NCBI GenBank assembly: GCA_018262235.1
Contig: JAGTRY010000040.1
Span: forward strand, 1 to 58,171
Source: Pseudomonadota bacterium
GTDB taxonomy: Bacteria > Pseudomonadota > Gammaproteobacteria > Burkholderiales > Rhodocyclaceae
Length of the DNA: 58,171 nt
Direction: 5' to 3'
Shown: in pieces, positions 9,698 through 18,961 of the stretch
Numbering within the stretch: position 1 is the stretch's first letter
Layout of the letters: the number at the start of each line of letters is the position of its first letter
Translations under genes and position numbers: made by a program
Notes under the pieces: generated by a model
The model's database searches: none
What the model was told of the DNA's origin: nothing
What the model saw: the letters and a program-made list of their open reading frames with translations, nothing else

Positions 9698-10699
9698 ATG
9701 GAAACCTTTCTTCAACAGATCGTCAACGGCTTGGTCGTTGGCAGCGTATATGCGCTAGTCGCACTCGGCTACACCATGGTCTACGGCATTCTCGGTCTGA
9801 TCAATTTTGCCCACGGTGATGTACTGATGGTGGGTGCGCTGGTTTCGCTGCAGGTCATCCTGTTCGTGCAGAAGACCTGGCCGGCTCTGGGAGCCATCCC
9901 CACGCTGATGATCGGACTGAGTGTGGCCGTGACAGTGTGCATGTTGCTGGGTTACGTGATCGAACGCGCCGCCTACCGGCGTTTGCGCAACGCCCCACGT
10001 CTGGCCCCGCTGATCACCGCAATCGGTGTCTCCTTCCTGCTGCAAACCCTAGCCATGATCATCTGGGGTCGCAACTATCACAGCTTCCCGCAACTGATCA
10101 CCACTGCGCCACTGCAGCCCATCGACGGAGTGTTCATCACGCCGGTCCAGGTCGTGATCCTGATCAGCTCGGCGCTGCTGATGACCGGCCTGATCCTGCT
10201 GGTCAACAAGACCCGGCTCGGCCGTGCCATGCGCGCCACGGCCGAAAACCACCGCGTGGCCGGCCTGATGGGTGTGGACACCAACAAGATCATTGCCACC
10301 ACCTTCATCATCGGTTCCGGGCTGGCTGCCGTGGCCGGTGTGATGTTCTCTTCGAATTACGGCGTGGCGCACTACGCGATGGGCTTCTCCCCTGGCATCA
10401 AGGCTTTCACCGCTGCAGTGCTCGGCGGAATCGGCAACCTCGGTGGCGCCATGGTCGGTGGCGTCGTGCTCGGGCTGGTGGAATCCATCGGTGCGGGCTA
10501 TCTGGGTTCAGCCACCGATCTGTGTCACCTGCCGATCTGGGCACAGTCCGCTTCATTGCAGACCACGTGTGCCAACGGCGGCAGTTTTGAATTGTTGTCG
10601 AGCAACTATCAGGACATCTTTGCCTTTGTCATCCTCGGCATCGTCCTGATCTTCCGCCCGACCGGTTTGCTCGGCGAGCGCGTCTCGGACCGCGCCTGA
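9698..10699 (+). CDS. livH: Branched-chain amino acid ABC transporter permease LivH
   Basis: A 333-residue inner-membrane permease. It opens with the family motif GLVVGSVYALVALGYTMVYGILGLINFAHGD (only part needed for recognition: the NFAHGD end of TM1/2) and carries the EAA-like cytoplasmic loop TRLGRAMRATAENHRVAGLMGVD (about residues 169-190), which contacts the ATPases. Several hydrophobic segments follow, ending in VILGIVLIFRPTGLLGE. The length is slightly above the common ~300 because of an insertion around LCHLPIWAQSASLQTTCANG (about residues 272-291). It is the first gene of livHMGF. Confidence 0.94.
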   Translation: METFLQQIVNGLVVGSVYALVALGYTMVYGILGLINFAHGDVLMVGALVSLQVILFVQKTWPALGAIPTLMIGLSVAVTVCMLLGYVIERAAYRRLRNAPRLAPLITAIGVSFLLQTLAMIIWGRNYHSFPQLITTAPLQPIDGVFITPVQVVILISSALLMTGLILLVNKTRLGRAMRATAENHRVAGLMGVDTNKIIATTFIIGSGLAAVAGVMFSSNYGVAHYAMGFSPGIKAFTAAVLGGIGNLGGAMVGGVVLGLVESIGAGYLGSATDLCHLPIWAQSASLQTTCANGGSFELLSSNYQDIFAFVILGIVLIFRPTGLLGERVSDRA

Positions 10700-10723
10700 G
10701 TCACCTTTTCCCGGATTACATAA

Positions 10724-11824
10724 ATGAACGAACTCGCTGAAGCGATTCCCTGGCTGGGGAGCCGCAATCCCAAGGCCGCCCGCCACGTGGTGCTGGCCTT
10801 GATGATGATTGCCCCGCTGATCGCCGTCCTGTGCGGCAACACCTGGGTCCGGATCTTGGACTTCGCCTTGCTCTACGTGATGCTGGCACTGGGCCTGAAT
10901 CTCGTGGTCGGCTTTGCCGGTCTGCTCGATCTGGGCTACATCGCGTTTTATGCGGTCGGTGCCTACACCTGGGCCTTCCTTGCCTCGCCGCACTTCGGCC
11001 TGCATCTGCCGTTCTGGCTGGTGCTGCCGCTGGGCGCGGGCTTTGCCGCCTGCGCCGGGATCATCCTGGGCTTTCCGGTACTGCGCCTGCGCGGTGACTA
11101 TCTCGCCATCGTTACGCTCGGTTTTGGCGAGATTGTGCGGATTTTCATGAACAACCTGAATTATCCGATCAATGTCACCAACGGTCCTCAAGGCATCAAC
11201 ATGCTGGACTCGCTGAGTCTGTTCGGCTGGGATATTTCGCGTCACATCCCGATCACCGAGAACTTCAAGATCAATTCACTGGTGCTCTTCTACTACGTGT
11301 TCCTGCTCTTCGTGGTCGGCTCGGTCATCGTAATCCGGCGTCTGCAGATTTCGCGCATCGGGCGTGGCTGGGCCGCGATCCGTGACGACGAGCTAGCCGC
11401 CAAGGCCATCGGCATCAACACGCGCAATATGAAACTGCTGGCCTTTTCGCTGGGCGCAACCTTCGGCGGCGTGGCAGGCGGCTTGTTCGGCAGCTTTCAG
11501 GGCTTCGTCTCGCCAGAATCCTTCTCGCTGATGGAATCCATCGCCATCCTGACCATGGTCGTGTTTGGCGGCATGGGCAATCTGGGCGGCGTGATCATTG
11601 GTGCCGTCGCCTTGTCGCTGCTGCCTGAAATCCTGCGCAGCGTGGCGTTGCCGGTGCAGCAACAGCTCTTCGGCCACGTGATCCTTGATCCGGAAGTGCT
11701 GCGGATGCTGCTGCTCTCCCTGGCGATGATCTTCATGATGCTGCTGCGCCCGGCAGGCCTGATGCCTGCACACTCCCGGTACTCCCGTCCGGAACTGGTC
11801 ATCGCCGGAAAGGAAAAAGCATGA
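10724..11824 (+). CDS. livM: Branched-chain amino acid ABC transporter permease LivM
   Basis: A 366-residue polytopic permease that pairs with LivH. Family motifs are LNLVVGFAGLLDLGYIAFYAVGAY (around residues 58-80), LRLRGDYLAIVTLGFGEI (~120-137) and the EAA-like loop SRIGRGWAAIRDDELAAKAIGIN (~212-234), then GVAGGLFGSFQGFVSPESF. It starts 24 bp after livH and its stop overlaps the livG start (ATGA), which indicates translational coupling. Confidence 0.95.
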   Translation: MNELAEAIPWLGSRNPKAARHVVLALMMIAPLIAVLCGNTWVRILDFALLYVMLALGLNLVVGFAGLLDLGYIAFYAVGAYTWAFLASPHFGLHLPFWLVLPLGAGFAACAGIILGFPVLRLRGDYLAIVTLGFGEIVRIFMNNLNYPINVTNGPQGINMLDSLSLFGWDISRHIPITENFKINSLVLFYYVFLLFVVGSVIVIRRLQISRIGRGWAAIRDDELAAKAIGINTRNMKLLAFSLGATFGGVAGGLFGSFQGFVSPESFSLMESIAILTMVVFGGMGNLGGVIIGAVALSLLPEILRSVALPVQQQLFGHVILDPEVLRMLLLSLAMIFMMLLRPAGLMPAHSRYSRPELVIAGKEKA

Positions 11825-12597
11825 GCATCACCCTTCTTGAAGCCCAGTCCATCAGCAAGCGTTTCGGTGGTCTGCAAGCACTCACCGATGTGTCGCTCAC
11901 CATCCGCAAGGGTGAGGTCTATGGTCTGATCGGCCCGAACGGCGCCGGCAAGACAACCTTCTTCAACGTCCTGACCGGCGCTTATACCCCCAATGGTGGC
12001 GAATTCATCTTCGCCGGCTCGGAGCTGCCGACCGGCACGCCGCACGCGGTGGTGGAACGGGGCATCGCCCGGACCTTCCAGAACATCCGCCTGTTCCGTG
12101 AGATGACGGCACTGGAAAACGTCATGGCCGGTCACCATCTGCGGTCGGATTCCTCGCTGTGGGGCATCCTCGTGCAGAACCGCCACACCCGCGAGGAAGA
12201 ACGCCTGATCACCGAGCGTGCTTACGAGATGTTGCGTTACGTGGGCATCGAACGCCACGCCACCACGCTCTCGCGCAATCTTTCCTATGGCGATCAGCGC
12301 CGCCTGGAAATTGCCCGCGCACTGGCCACCGAGCCGCAACTGCTGGCGCTCGACGAACCCGCCGCCGGCATGAACGCCACCGAAACCGCGCAACTGCGCG
12401 AATTGATCTCGACCATCCGCGCCGATGGCGTGACGGTGCTGCTGATCGAACACGATGTGAAGCTGGTGATGGGTCTGTGCGACCGCGTGGCCGTGCTGAA
12501 TTTCGGCAAGAAGATCGCCGAGGACGTGCCAAGCGTGGTCCAGAAGAATCCCGAAGTCATTGAAGCCTATCTGGGAAGCAGCCACCATGCCCACTGA
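11821..12597 (+). CDS. livG: Branched-chain amino acid ABC transporter ATP-binding protein LivG
   Basis: A 258-residue ABC ATPase. Walker A is GPNGAGKTT (residues ~38-46), with the family stretch RTFQNIRLF (~84-92), signature NLSYGDQRRLEIARAL (~159-174), Walker B LLALDEPAAGMN (~178-189) and H-loop IEHD. The LivG-specific C-terminus ends in EVIEAYLGSSH. The ATG overlaps the livM stop by 4 bp, and the 3' end overlaps livF, so the four transport genes form one tight operon. Confidence 0.96.
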   Translation: MSITLLEAQSISKRFGGLQALTDVSLTIRKGEVYGLIGPNGAGKTTFFNVLTGAYTPNGGEFIFAGSELPTGTPHAVVERGIARTFQNIRLFREMTALENVMAGHHLRSDSSLWGILVQNRHTREEERLITERAYEMLRYVGIERHATTLSRNLSYGDQRRLEIARALATEPQLLALDEPAAGMNATETAQLRELISTIRADGVTVLLIEHDVKLVMGLCDRVAVLNFGKKIAEDVPSVVQKNPEVIEAYLGSSHHAH

Positions 12598-13324
12598 TAT
12601 GAATACACCTATCCTGCAGCTCAAGGATATCGAGATTGCCTATGGCCAGATCCAGGCCGTGAAGGGCATCAACCTGGAGCTCTACAGCGGCGAACTTGTC
12701 TGCCTGATCGGCGCCAACGGCGCGGGCAAGACCACCACCCTGAATGCGATTGCCGGCACCTTGCCGATCAAGTCGGGCGCACTGCAGTTCGAGGGCAAGA
12801 ACATCACCGCGATGCCCACGCACCTGCGTCTGCGCCAGGGCATTGCGCTGGTGCCGGAGGGGCGCGGCATCTTCACGCGCCTGACTGTGGAAGAAAACCT
12901 GCGCATGGGCGCCTACACCCGCAATGACAAGGATGGCATCGAGGCAGATCTGGAACGCGTCTACACCATGCTGCCCCGCGTCAAGGAACGTCTGGCCCAA
13001 GTCGCCGGAACGCTTTCGGGCGGTGAACAGCAGATGGTGGCCATCGGCCGGGCACTCCTCTCGCGCCCCAAGCTGCTGCTGCTCGACGAGCCCTCGATGG
13101 GACTCGCTCCGCTGGTCGTGGAGAAGATCTTCGAAGTGGTCCAGGCCGTGGTCAAGGAAGGCATGACCATCCTGCTGGTGGAACAGAACGCCAATCTGGC
13201 TCTGGAGTTTTCCGGGCGCGGCTACGTCATGGACGGTGGTTTGATCACGCTTTCCGGCAATGGCGACGAGCTGCTCAACGATCCCAAAGTACGCAGCGCG
13301 TATCTGGGTGACGAGACAGCCTGA
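12587..13324 (+). CDS. livF: Branched-chain amino acid ABC transporter ATP-binding protein LivF
   Basis: A 245-residue ABC ATPase that pairs with LivG. Walker A is GANGAGKTT, signature LSGGEQQMVAIGRAL, Walker B LLLLDEPSMGLAP, and the H-loop region is LLVEQNAN, where LivF proteins carry Q instead of H. The start is set at ATG 12587 (MPTDMNTP), overlapping the livG stop by 11 bp with GGAAGC upstream. The ATG at 12599 is a possible alternative, giving a protein four residues shorter. Last gene of livHMGF. Confidence 0.95.
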   Translation: MPTDMNTPILQLKDIEIAYGQIQAVKGINLELYSGELVCLIGANGAGKTTTLNAIAGTLPIKSGALQFEGKNITAMPTHLRLRQGIALVPEGRGIFTRLTVEENLRMGAYTRNDKDGIEADLERVYTMLPRVKERLAQVAGTLSGGEQQMVAIGRALLSRPKLLLLDEPSMGLAPLVVEKIFEVVQAVVKEGMTILLVEQNANLALEFSGRGYVMDGGLITLSGNGDELLNDPKVRSAYLGDETA

Positions 13325-13381
13325 TAGCTTGCGCCCTGGCAGGGGAACGGCCGCCCGTTTCAACGCCGCTCCCCAGCACCC

Positions 13382-14302
13382 ATGCATCAATTCAACTTCC
13401 TGCTGTTCAATGTCCTGACGCCGATCTTCCTCCAGGTCGGCGCAGGCGTCCTGATCCAGAAACGCTTCCCGCTGGATATCAGCAGCCTGGGCAAGGTGCA
13501 GTTCTACGTCTTCATCCCGGCACTGGTGTTCGGCAGCATCTATCGCACCCCGCTAGGCAGCGCCCAGTTGCTGGACATCCTGAAATGCAATCTCGCAGTC
13601 TTTTCCGCGCTGCTGGCCTGCGGCTGGTTGGTCGCGCGCCTGCTCCGGCTTCGCGCCGCGCAGAAGCCGGGCTTCTATAACGCGATCTGTCTGTACAACA
13701 GTGGCAACTACTGCATTCCGCTGATCCAGCTGCTCTACAACACCCCGTTCAGCTATTCCATCCAGATCGTCGTCCTGCTCCTGCAATCCACACTGACGAA
13801 TACTTTCGGGGTGCTCAATACCGGCCCCAAGGGCAAGCGGATCGGCGAGATGCTCATCAAGCTGCTGCGCATGCCGGCCACGCTCGCCATGCTGGCTGCA
13901 TTGATCTTCCGCGCAGGCGGCTGGGTGGTCTGGACGCCTGTTGAACAAAGTCTCAGCGCCCTGACACAGGGGCTGGTACCGCTGGCACTGGTCACGCTCG
14001 GCGCCCAACTGGCCAGCGCCAGGGTGCCACGCCTGGCGCCGCTGGTCTATCTGTCCAGTCTGATGCGGCTCTTCGGCGGGCCTTTGCTGGCTTGGGGCAT
14101 GGTCAGTCTGCTCGGCATCCATGGCGTTGCCGGCCAGGTCATCGTCATCTGCGCAGGCGCTCCATCCGCCGTCAACACCGTGTTGCTGGCGATCGAATTC
14201 AAGGGCAATCCCGATTTTGCTTCGCAAACCGTCCTGCTCTCCACCCTGCTCAGTGCGATCACGATGCCGCTGGTGATCAGTCTGGCACTCACACAGATCT
14301 GA
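13382..14302 (+). CDS. AEC-family transporter (auxin efflux carrier-like permease)
   Basis: A 306-residue protein with about ten hydrophobic segments. It has the two-half layout of the AEC/bile-acid-type carriers: an N-terminal half starting LFNVLTPIFLQVGAGVLIQKRF, the conserved LYNSGNYCIPL (about residues 104-114) and a C-terminal half with LVTLGAQLAS (~203-212) and GAPSAVNTVLLAIEF (~259-273). Bacterial members move small organic acids or amino acids across the inner membrane; the substrate here is not evident. It starts 58 bp after livF in the same direction and could be co-transcribed, but no substrate link can be shown. Confidence 0.85.
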   Translation: MHQFNFLLFNVLTPIFLQVGAGVLIQKRFPLDISSLGKVQFYVFIPALVFGSIYRTPLGSAQLLDILKCNLAVFSALLACGWLVARLLRLRAAQKPGFYNAICLYNSGNYCIPLIQLLYNTPFSYSIQIVVLLLQSTLTNTFGVLNTGPKGKRIGEMLIKLLRMPATLAMLAALIFRAGGWVVWTPVEQSLSALTQGLVPLALVTLGAQLASARVPRLAPLVYLSSLMRLFGGPLLAWGMVSLLGIHGVAGQVIVICAGAPSAVNTVLLAIEFKGNPDFASQTVLLSTLLSAITMPLVISLALTQI

Positions 14303-14459
14303 ACATGCCTGTTCAACCGCCAGGCATGCCTTGCCCCCTCCGGCTGCCGGGCTGGATTGATCGTGCTAGGCTTCCTGCACCACTGAGATCATCGTGCTGC
14401 GTGTCTTCCAGATCACGGGAAGATCCTGATCCAGCACGCCTTTTTTGAGCGAACCGGTC

Positions 14460-16107
14460 ATGCGCATCCTGCCCCGCCATCCCTTGTCCATCCTGCTCCC
14501 CTGCTTGTTGGGTGCCTGCGCCAGCCTGCCCCCACCGCCGCCCGAGACGGTGGCTGTCACCATTCTCGGGATCAATGATTTTCACGGGCAGATCCAGTCG
14601 GCCGGCCCCGTTCCGAAAACCCTGCAGCTCCCCGACCCGGCGCATCCCGGCTCCCAACGCAACGTCGCCGCAGGCGGTGCTGCCTACCTGGCCAGCGCGC
14701 TGGCAGAACTGCGCGCCGCCAACCCCGACAGCATTACCGTAGGCGTCGGCGATCTGATCGGTGCCGCGCCGCTGGTCTCCACGCGGCAACCACGAGTTCG
14801 ATCATGGCCGCGACGAACTGCTCCGGCGCATCCGCGGGGAATGCCCGGCGGATGGCTGCAAGCTCCCGGGCTTCTCCGGCGCGCATTTCGATTATCTGGC
14901 TGCCAACATCATCGACGAAGCCACCGGCAAGCCCTGGCTCAAACCGTACGTGATCCGCCAGCTTGGCAGCGTCCGCGTGGCATTTGTCGGCGCGGATCTG
15001 CGAGGCGTACCGGACATCGTCATGGCCTCGGGCATACGTGGTCTGTATTTCGAGGACGAAGCCATCGCCATCAACCGGGTGATCCCGGAAATCCGTGCCC
15101 AGGGCGTGGAAACCATCGTCGCGCTGATCCATCAGGGTGCCGACTATCACGCCGCCAGCGGCGCAGTCAGCGAGCCGGATTACGCTTGCCCGGGATTCGC
15201 CGGGCCGATTGTCGATATCGTCAAACACCTGGACAAATCCGTGGGCGTGGTCATGTCGGCACACACCCACGAAGCCTATACCTGCAAGGTCGATGGCCGG
15301 CTGGTGACCCAGGCCGGCAGCTACGGTGCGCTGGTTTCCGAAATCCGTCTGCGCATCGACCGGCACAGCGGCGCCCTGATTGATGCCAGCGCCACCAACC
15401 ACGTGGTCGACCAACAACGTTTCCAGCCGGATGCGGCGATGCAGGCCTACGTCGCCGACGTATCCGCCTCCAGCAAAACCATCAGCCAGCAACGCATCGG
15501 CCTGCTTCCGGCCACCCTGGAGCGCTACGCCGCCGAGCAAAGCGGCAAGGGCGACAGCGCCCTGGGCAACCTGATCGCCGATGGCATGCTGGATTTTGCC
15601 CGGCAGGCGGGGGCTGCCGACATGGCCTTCATGAATTCCGGCGGCTTGCGTGCCAACCTGCCCTCAGGCCCGGTTACCACAAGTCCTCAGAACATCACGC
15701 TGGGCGATCTGTACGCAGTCCAGCCCTTCGGCAACGACGTGGTCGTGCTGAGCCTGAGCGGCGCGCAGATCCTCGCCATGCTCAACCAGCAGACACAGCA
15801 AGGCAACAAACCACCACGCCTGTTGCAGGTATCCCGAGGCCTGAGCTATCGCTGGAATCCGGCTGCACCTGCCGGTGCGCGGGCTTCGGACGTCCGCCTG
15901 GATGGCGAACCCCTGCAGCCCCAACGCAACTATCGCGTGGTGACCAACAGCTTCATTGCCGAAGGTGGCGATGGTCTGCGGATCTTCACGGCGGGCACCG
16001 AGCGCCAGACCATCGGCCCGGATATCGACGCCACACGCCGCTATCTCACCGAACGCAGCCGTCCGCTACCGGCCTACTCATCCGAAGGGCGCATCCGCCT
16101 GGAATGA
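14460..16107 (+). pseudogene. 5'-nucleotidase / UDP-sugar hydrolase family lipoprotein, disrupted by an internal deletion and frameshift
   Basis: The N-terminal part (from ATG 14460) has a lipoprotein signal MRILPRHPLSILLPCLLGAC and the metallophosphoesterase motifs GINDFHGQ and VGDLIGAAPLVS. Immediately after this, at about 14780-14795, the sequence jumps into a different frame at GNHEFDHG, and the rest runs open to 16107 with VVMSAHTHEAYTCK and a C-terminal nucleotidase domain (KGDSALGNLIADGMLDFA, MAFMNSGGLRANL, NYRVVTNSFIAEGGDG). In family members about 25 residues normally separate the DLIGA-PLVS motif from GNHEFD. Here they are missing and the frame is shifted, which points to a deletion of some 75-90 bp not divisible by three. 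No full-length protein can be made unless this is a sequencing or assembly error. Intact enzymes hydrolyse extracytoplasmic nucleotides. Confidence 0.85.
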
Positions 16108-16123
16108 GCCGGGCCTGCCGGGT

Positions 16124-17377
16124 CTAATTGCTCACGGCCGGCAGCGCCGCGCCTTTCGGCCACAACACCCACATGCGCCCCTGCTGACGCATCTTGCCGG
16201 CCTGCGCTCCCGCTTCGGCCCCGAATCCCCAGAAGAAGTCGGCACGTACCCGGCCGCGGATCGCGCCGCCGGTATCCTGTGCCAGCACCAGACGCTGCAT
16301 GGGCTTGCCGTCGGGCATCGCGAAACTCATGAACACCGGCGCGCCGAGCGGGATCGTGCGCGTATCGACGGCAATCGCCCGCCCGCCGGTCAGTGGCACG
16401 CCGAGCGAGCCTTTCGGGCCCTCGCCATTGGCGGGCTCCTCACGGAAGAAAACGTAGCTCGGATTGCTGTTGAGCATCTCGGACAAGCGCTGCGGATTGG
16501 CCCGCGCCCAGTTCTGGATGCCCGCCATGCCGGCCTGCGCCAGAGTCAGCTCGCCCTTGTCGATCAGCCAGCGCCCGATGGACTTGTAGGGATGACCGTT
16601 CTGGTCGGCATAGGCGATGCGTACGCGCGAGCCATCGGCGAGCTGCACCTGGCCGGAGCCCTGCACCTGCAGGAAGAAGTATTCGATCGGGTCATTCACC
16701 CACAGCAGGGTCTTCGCCGGGAAGGCCTCGCCCTGCGCTTCAATCTGCGCCCGCGACCAGTAAGGCACGACCTTCTTGCCATCGAGCCGGCCGCGCAAGC
16801 GCAGGGATTTCGTCTCCGGATAGACCTCGGCCAGATCGAGCTGGAGCAGGTCGTCCGGCACGCCGAACACCGGCACCGGGTTCTTCGCGCTTTTCCAGCG
16901 GCTACCGTGGATCAGGGGCTCGTAATAGCCGGTGATCAAGCCTTCACGCGAACCATCGGGATTCACGATCTGCTGCGGCGCCAGCCAGGTTTCGAGAAAA
17001 CTGCGCACCTGCCCCGCTGAAGGCTTGGCGCCCAATGCCTGCGCGGCTTCGCACACTGGCGCCCACGCGGCCTTCACCTCCGGCTGGCGGATCGCCTTGC
17101 ACGAAGCGAGCAGGCCTGGCCAGGCTTCGTCGAGATGATCATGCTGCCAATCCGGAAGATCGCTCCACTGGGCCACACTGAAAGGCGCAGCAGCGGGTGC
17201 CGCGGGCGCCGAAGCGGCAGGCGAAGGGGGTTCCGGTCTGGTCGGAACGGGGCATACCGGGCACTGCGGACAGTTCTGGGCAACGGGCGCGGGTGGCACA
17301 TTCGTCACATCAGGCACAGGTTGCTGCGCACAGCCCGCCAGGCCAACGATTCCCACCACTGCCAGAAACTGCTTCAT
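16124..17377 (-). CDS. mltA: Membrane-bound lytic murein transglycosylase A
   Basis: A 417-residue lipoprotein. The start at ATG 17377 gives MKQFLAVVGIVGLAGC with a good lipobox; the longer open frame upstream is not needed. A Pro/Ala-rich spacer leads to the MltA domain: LITGYYEPLIHGS (about residues 160-172), then the 3D domain with IPLGAPVFM, LVLAQDTGGAIRGRVRADFFWGFGAEAG, which contains the catalytic aspartate region (DTGGAI). MltA cleaves the MurNAc-GlcNAc bond to form 1,6-anhydro-muropeptides at the outer-membrane face of the sacculus. It converges on the nucleotidase pseudogene and diverges from the DUF815 gene, with a shared 71-bp upstream gap. Confidence 0.95.
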   Translation of the reverse strand: MKQFLAVVGIVGLAGCAQQPVPDVTNVPPAPVAQNCPQCPVCPVPTRPEPPSPAASAPAAPAAAPFSVAQWSDLPDWQHDHLDEAWPGLLASCKAIRQPEVKAAWAPVCEAAQALGAKPSAGQVRSFLETWLAPQQIVNPDGSREGLITGYYEPLIHGSRWKSAKNPVPVFGVPDDLLQLDLAEVYPETKSLRLRGRLDGKKVVPYWSRAQIEAQGEAFPAKTLLWVNDPIEYFFLQVQGSGQVQLADGSRVRIAYADQNGHPYKSIGRWLIDKGELTLAQAGMAGIQNWARANPQRLSEMLNSNPSYVFFREEPANGEGPKGSLGVPLTGGRAIAVDTRTIPLGAPVFMSFAMPDGKPMQRLVLAQDTGGAIRGRVRADFFWGFGAEAGAQAGKMRQQGRMWVLWPKGAALPAVSN

Positions 17378-17448
17378 GCCTTGAGCCCTCTTCTCATGAT
17401 GGGGAAAGTATACTGGTGCCACCTGTCCACCAGAGACCTCGCCCAAAA

Positions 17449-18324
17449 ATGATTTCCCCCGAAATGGAACGTCTGCTCATCCGTGCCGAGCAAGTCCTGG
17501 CACGCTTCGAAGCCAGCCTGCCGCCGGCCCAGCCCGCACCGGACTGGTCTGCCCTGGCGCATCGCTGGCGTACCCGCGAAGGTCGCGGCTGGCTGGAGCC
17601 GCTGCACAAGCTGCACAGCATCCGCCTGGCCGACCTGTGCGACATCGACGAACAAAAAGATCGTGTCGCCGCCAACACCCGCCAGTTCGTGGCCGGCAAA
17701 CGCGCCAACAACGTGCTGCTGACCGGCGCACGCGGCACCGGCAAGAGCTCGCTGGTGCGCGCCGTGCTAACCGAATACGCGGAGCAGGGCCTGCGCGTGA
17801 TCGAGGTCGACAAGACCGACCTGATCGACCTGCCGCACATCGTCGAGCTCGTCGCCAACCGGCCCGAGCGCTTCATCCTGTTCTGCGATGACCTCAGCTT
17901 TGAAGATGGCGAGCCCGCCTACAAGGCGCTCAAGAGCGTGCTCGACGGCAGCTTCGCGGCGGTACCGGACAACGTGCTGATCTATGCCACCAGCAACCGC
18001 CGGCATCTGATGCCCGAGTATTTCTCGGAAAACCTGCAGACCCGCCATGGCGAAGAAGAACTCCATCCAGGCGAAGCCGTGGAAGAGAAGATCTCGCTGT
18101 CGGACCGCTTCGGCCTGTGGGTGAGTTTCTACAGCTTCACCCAGGAGGAATACCTCGACATCGTGCGCCACTGGCTCACGGTTTTCGGCGTCAGCCTCGC
18201 CGCGTGGGAGGAGAGTATCCGCGCCGAAGCGCTGCTCTGGTCGCAGATGCGTGCCTCGCGTACCGGGCGTGTGGCCTGGCAGTTTGCGCGGGATTTTGCG
18301 GGAAAGACCGCGGGTAATGTCTGA
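17449..18324 (+). CDS. DUF815 family ATP-binding protein
   Basis: A 291-residue AAA+-like P-loop ATPase of the DUF815 family. Walker A is LLTGARGTGKSSLVRAVL (about residues 86-103), Walker B region RFILFCDDLSFE (~139-150), a sensor-1-like LIYATSNRRHLMPEYF (~177-192) and an arginine-rich motif EKISLSDRFGLWVSFY. The start is placed at ATG 17449, since the frame further upstream overlaps the divergent mltA. The precise role of the family is unclear. The last bases overlap the next gene by 8 bp. Confidence 0.9.
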   Translation: MISPEMERLLIRAEQVLARFEASLPPAQPAPDWSALAHRWRTREGRGWLEPLHKLHSIRLADLCDIDEQKDRVAANTRQFVAGKRANNVLLTGARGTGKSSLVRAVLTEYAEQGLRVIEVDKTDLIDLPHIVELVANRPERFILFCDDLSFEDGEPAYKALKSVLDGSFAAVPDNVLIYATSNRRHLMPEYFSENLQTRHGEEELHPGEAVEEKISLSDRFGLWVSFYSFTQEEYLDIVRHWLTVFGVSLAAWEESIRAEALLWSQMRASRTGRVAWQFARDFAGKTAGNV

Positions 18325-18868
18325 AAATTTTCGGATTGAGTTTACCGGCCCGGGAAGGATCCAAGCCGATTGGGATGACTTTTGCCTCACATACTGGGAC
18401 GGTCAGCAAAAGGCAGATTTCATGGGAAAATTCCCGACGCAAAACAGACCGGGATACCTTGAATTCCTATCAAAAGAAGACTGGCCGGCCAATCCCCCAG
18501 AGTGGCTAAATAGAGAACTCATCAAGGATCGGCTGATTGCATACGCAAAAGATAACTACGAATTGCAATGGCTTCCGGAATGGCTCGAAACGAATTCGTG
18601 GACGCCACCACCTCCACGCAAATTCTCGGAAAAAGAACTTCTAGAACAAGAGGAGTTCAGACAGTTAATCACCGCTGGTGGGCAAATGATCCAGGATCTG
18701 AACAGGCGCTGGGCCAGTAGCCAGCGCCCCGGATTGAACCAACTCAAAGCGCCAAAAGAACAACGCAAACTCAACTGGTTTCAGAACTTTTGCGGTTACC
18801 TGTCCCTGCTGGTCATTGCTGCCGTGTTCGCATTCCAGATCTACTCATGCACTTCCTCGACTCACTGA
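18317..18868 (+). CDS. Hypothetical protein with one C-terminal membrane anchor
   Basis: A 183-residue protein starting MSENFRIEF at ATG 18317, overlapping the DUF815 stop by 8 bp. The first ~150 residues are polar, with many Trp and Pro (EWLETNSWTPPPPRKF) and no recognised domain. The C-terminus has one hydrophobic segment (FCGYLSLLVIAAVFAFQIYSC, about residues 158-178), so it is probably tail-anchored with the bulk in the cytoplasm. Base composition is less GC-rich than neighbouring genes, which suggests a recent arrival. No function can be assigned. Confidence 0.6.
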   Translation: MSENFRIEFTGPGRIQADWDDFCLTYWDGQQKADFMGKFPTQNRPGYLEFLSKEDWPANPPEWLNRELIKDRLIAYAKDNYELQWLPEWLETNSWTPPPPRKFSEKELLEQEEFRQLITAGGQMIQDLNRRWASSQRPGLNQLKAPKEQRKLNWFQNFCGYLSLLVIAAVFAFQIYSCTSSTH

Positions 18869-18880
18869 AGTCGACGCCAT

Positions 18881-18950
18881 GTAGGGTGCGCATCGCGCAC
18901 GCTAACCAGGCCTCACACACATGACAAGCGGTGCGCAGTGCGCACCCTAC
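18881..18950. repeat. Inverted pair of a GTAGGGTGCGCA-type intergenic repeat
   Basis: GTAGGGTGCGCATCGCGCAC (18881-18900) recurs in inverse orientation as GTGCGCAGTGCGCACCCTAC (18931-18950), with 18 of 20 bases complementary and 30 bp between. Each arm is itself nearly palindromic (GTGCGC/GCGCAC). This layout is typical of REP/BIME-like intergenic elements and could also act as a terminator-like hairpin after the upstream gene. Confidence 0.75.
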
Positions 18951-18961
18951 ACACACTCACC

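Noticed and set aside
10553-11245. Minus-strand frame opposite livH and livM
   Set aside because: Antisense shadow of conserved permease genes; translation is repetitive and motif-free.
14445-15383. The two frames of the nucleotidase region as two separate genes
   Set aside because: Both frames hold consecutive parts of one family, with a missing segment between, so a single broken gene explains them better.
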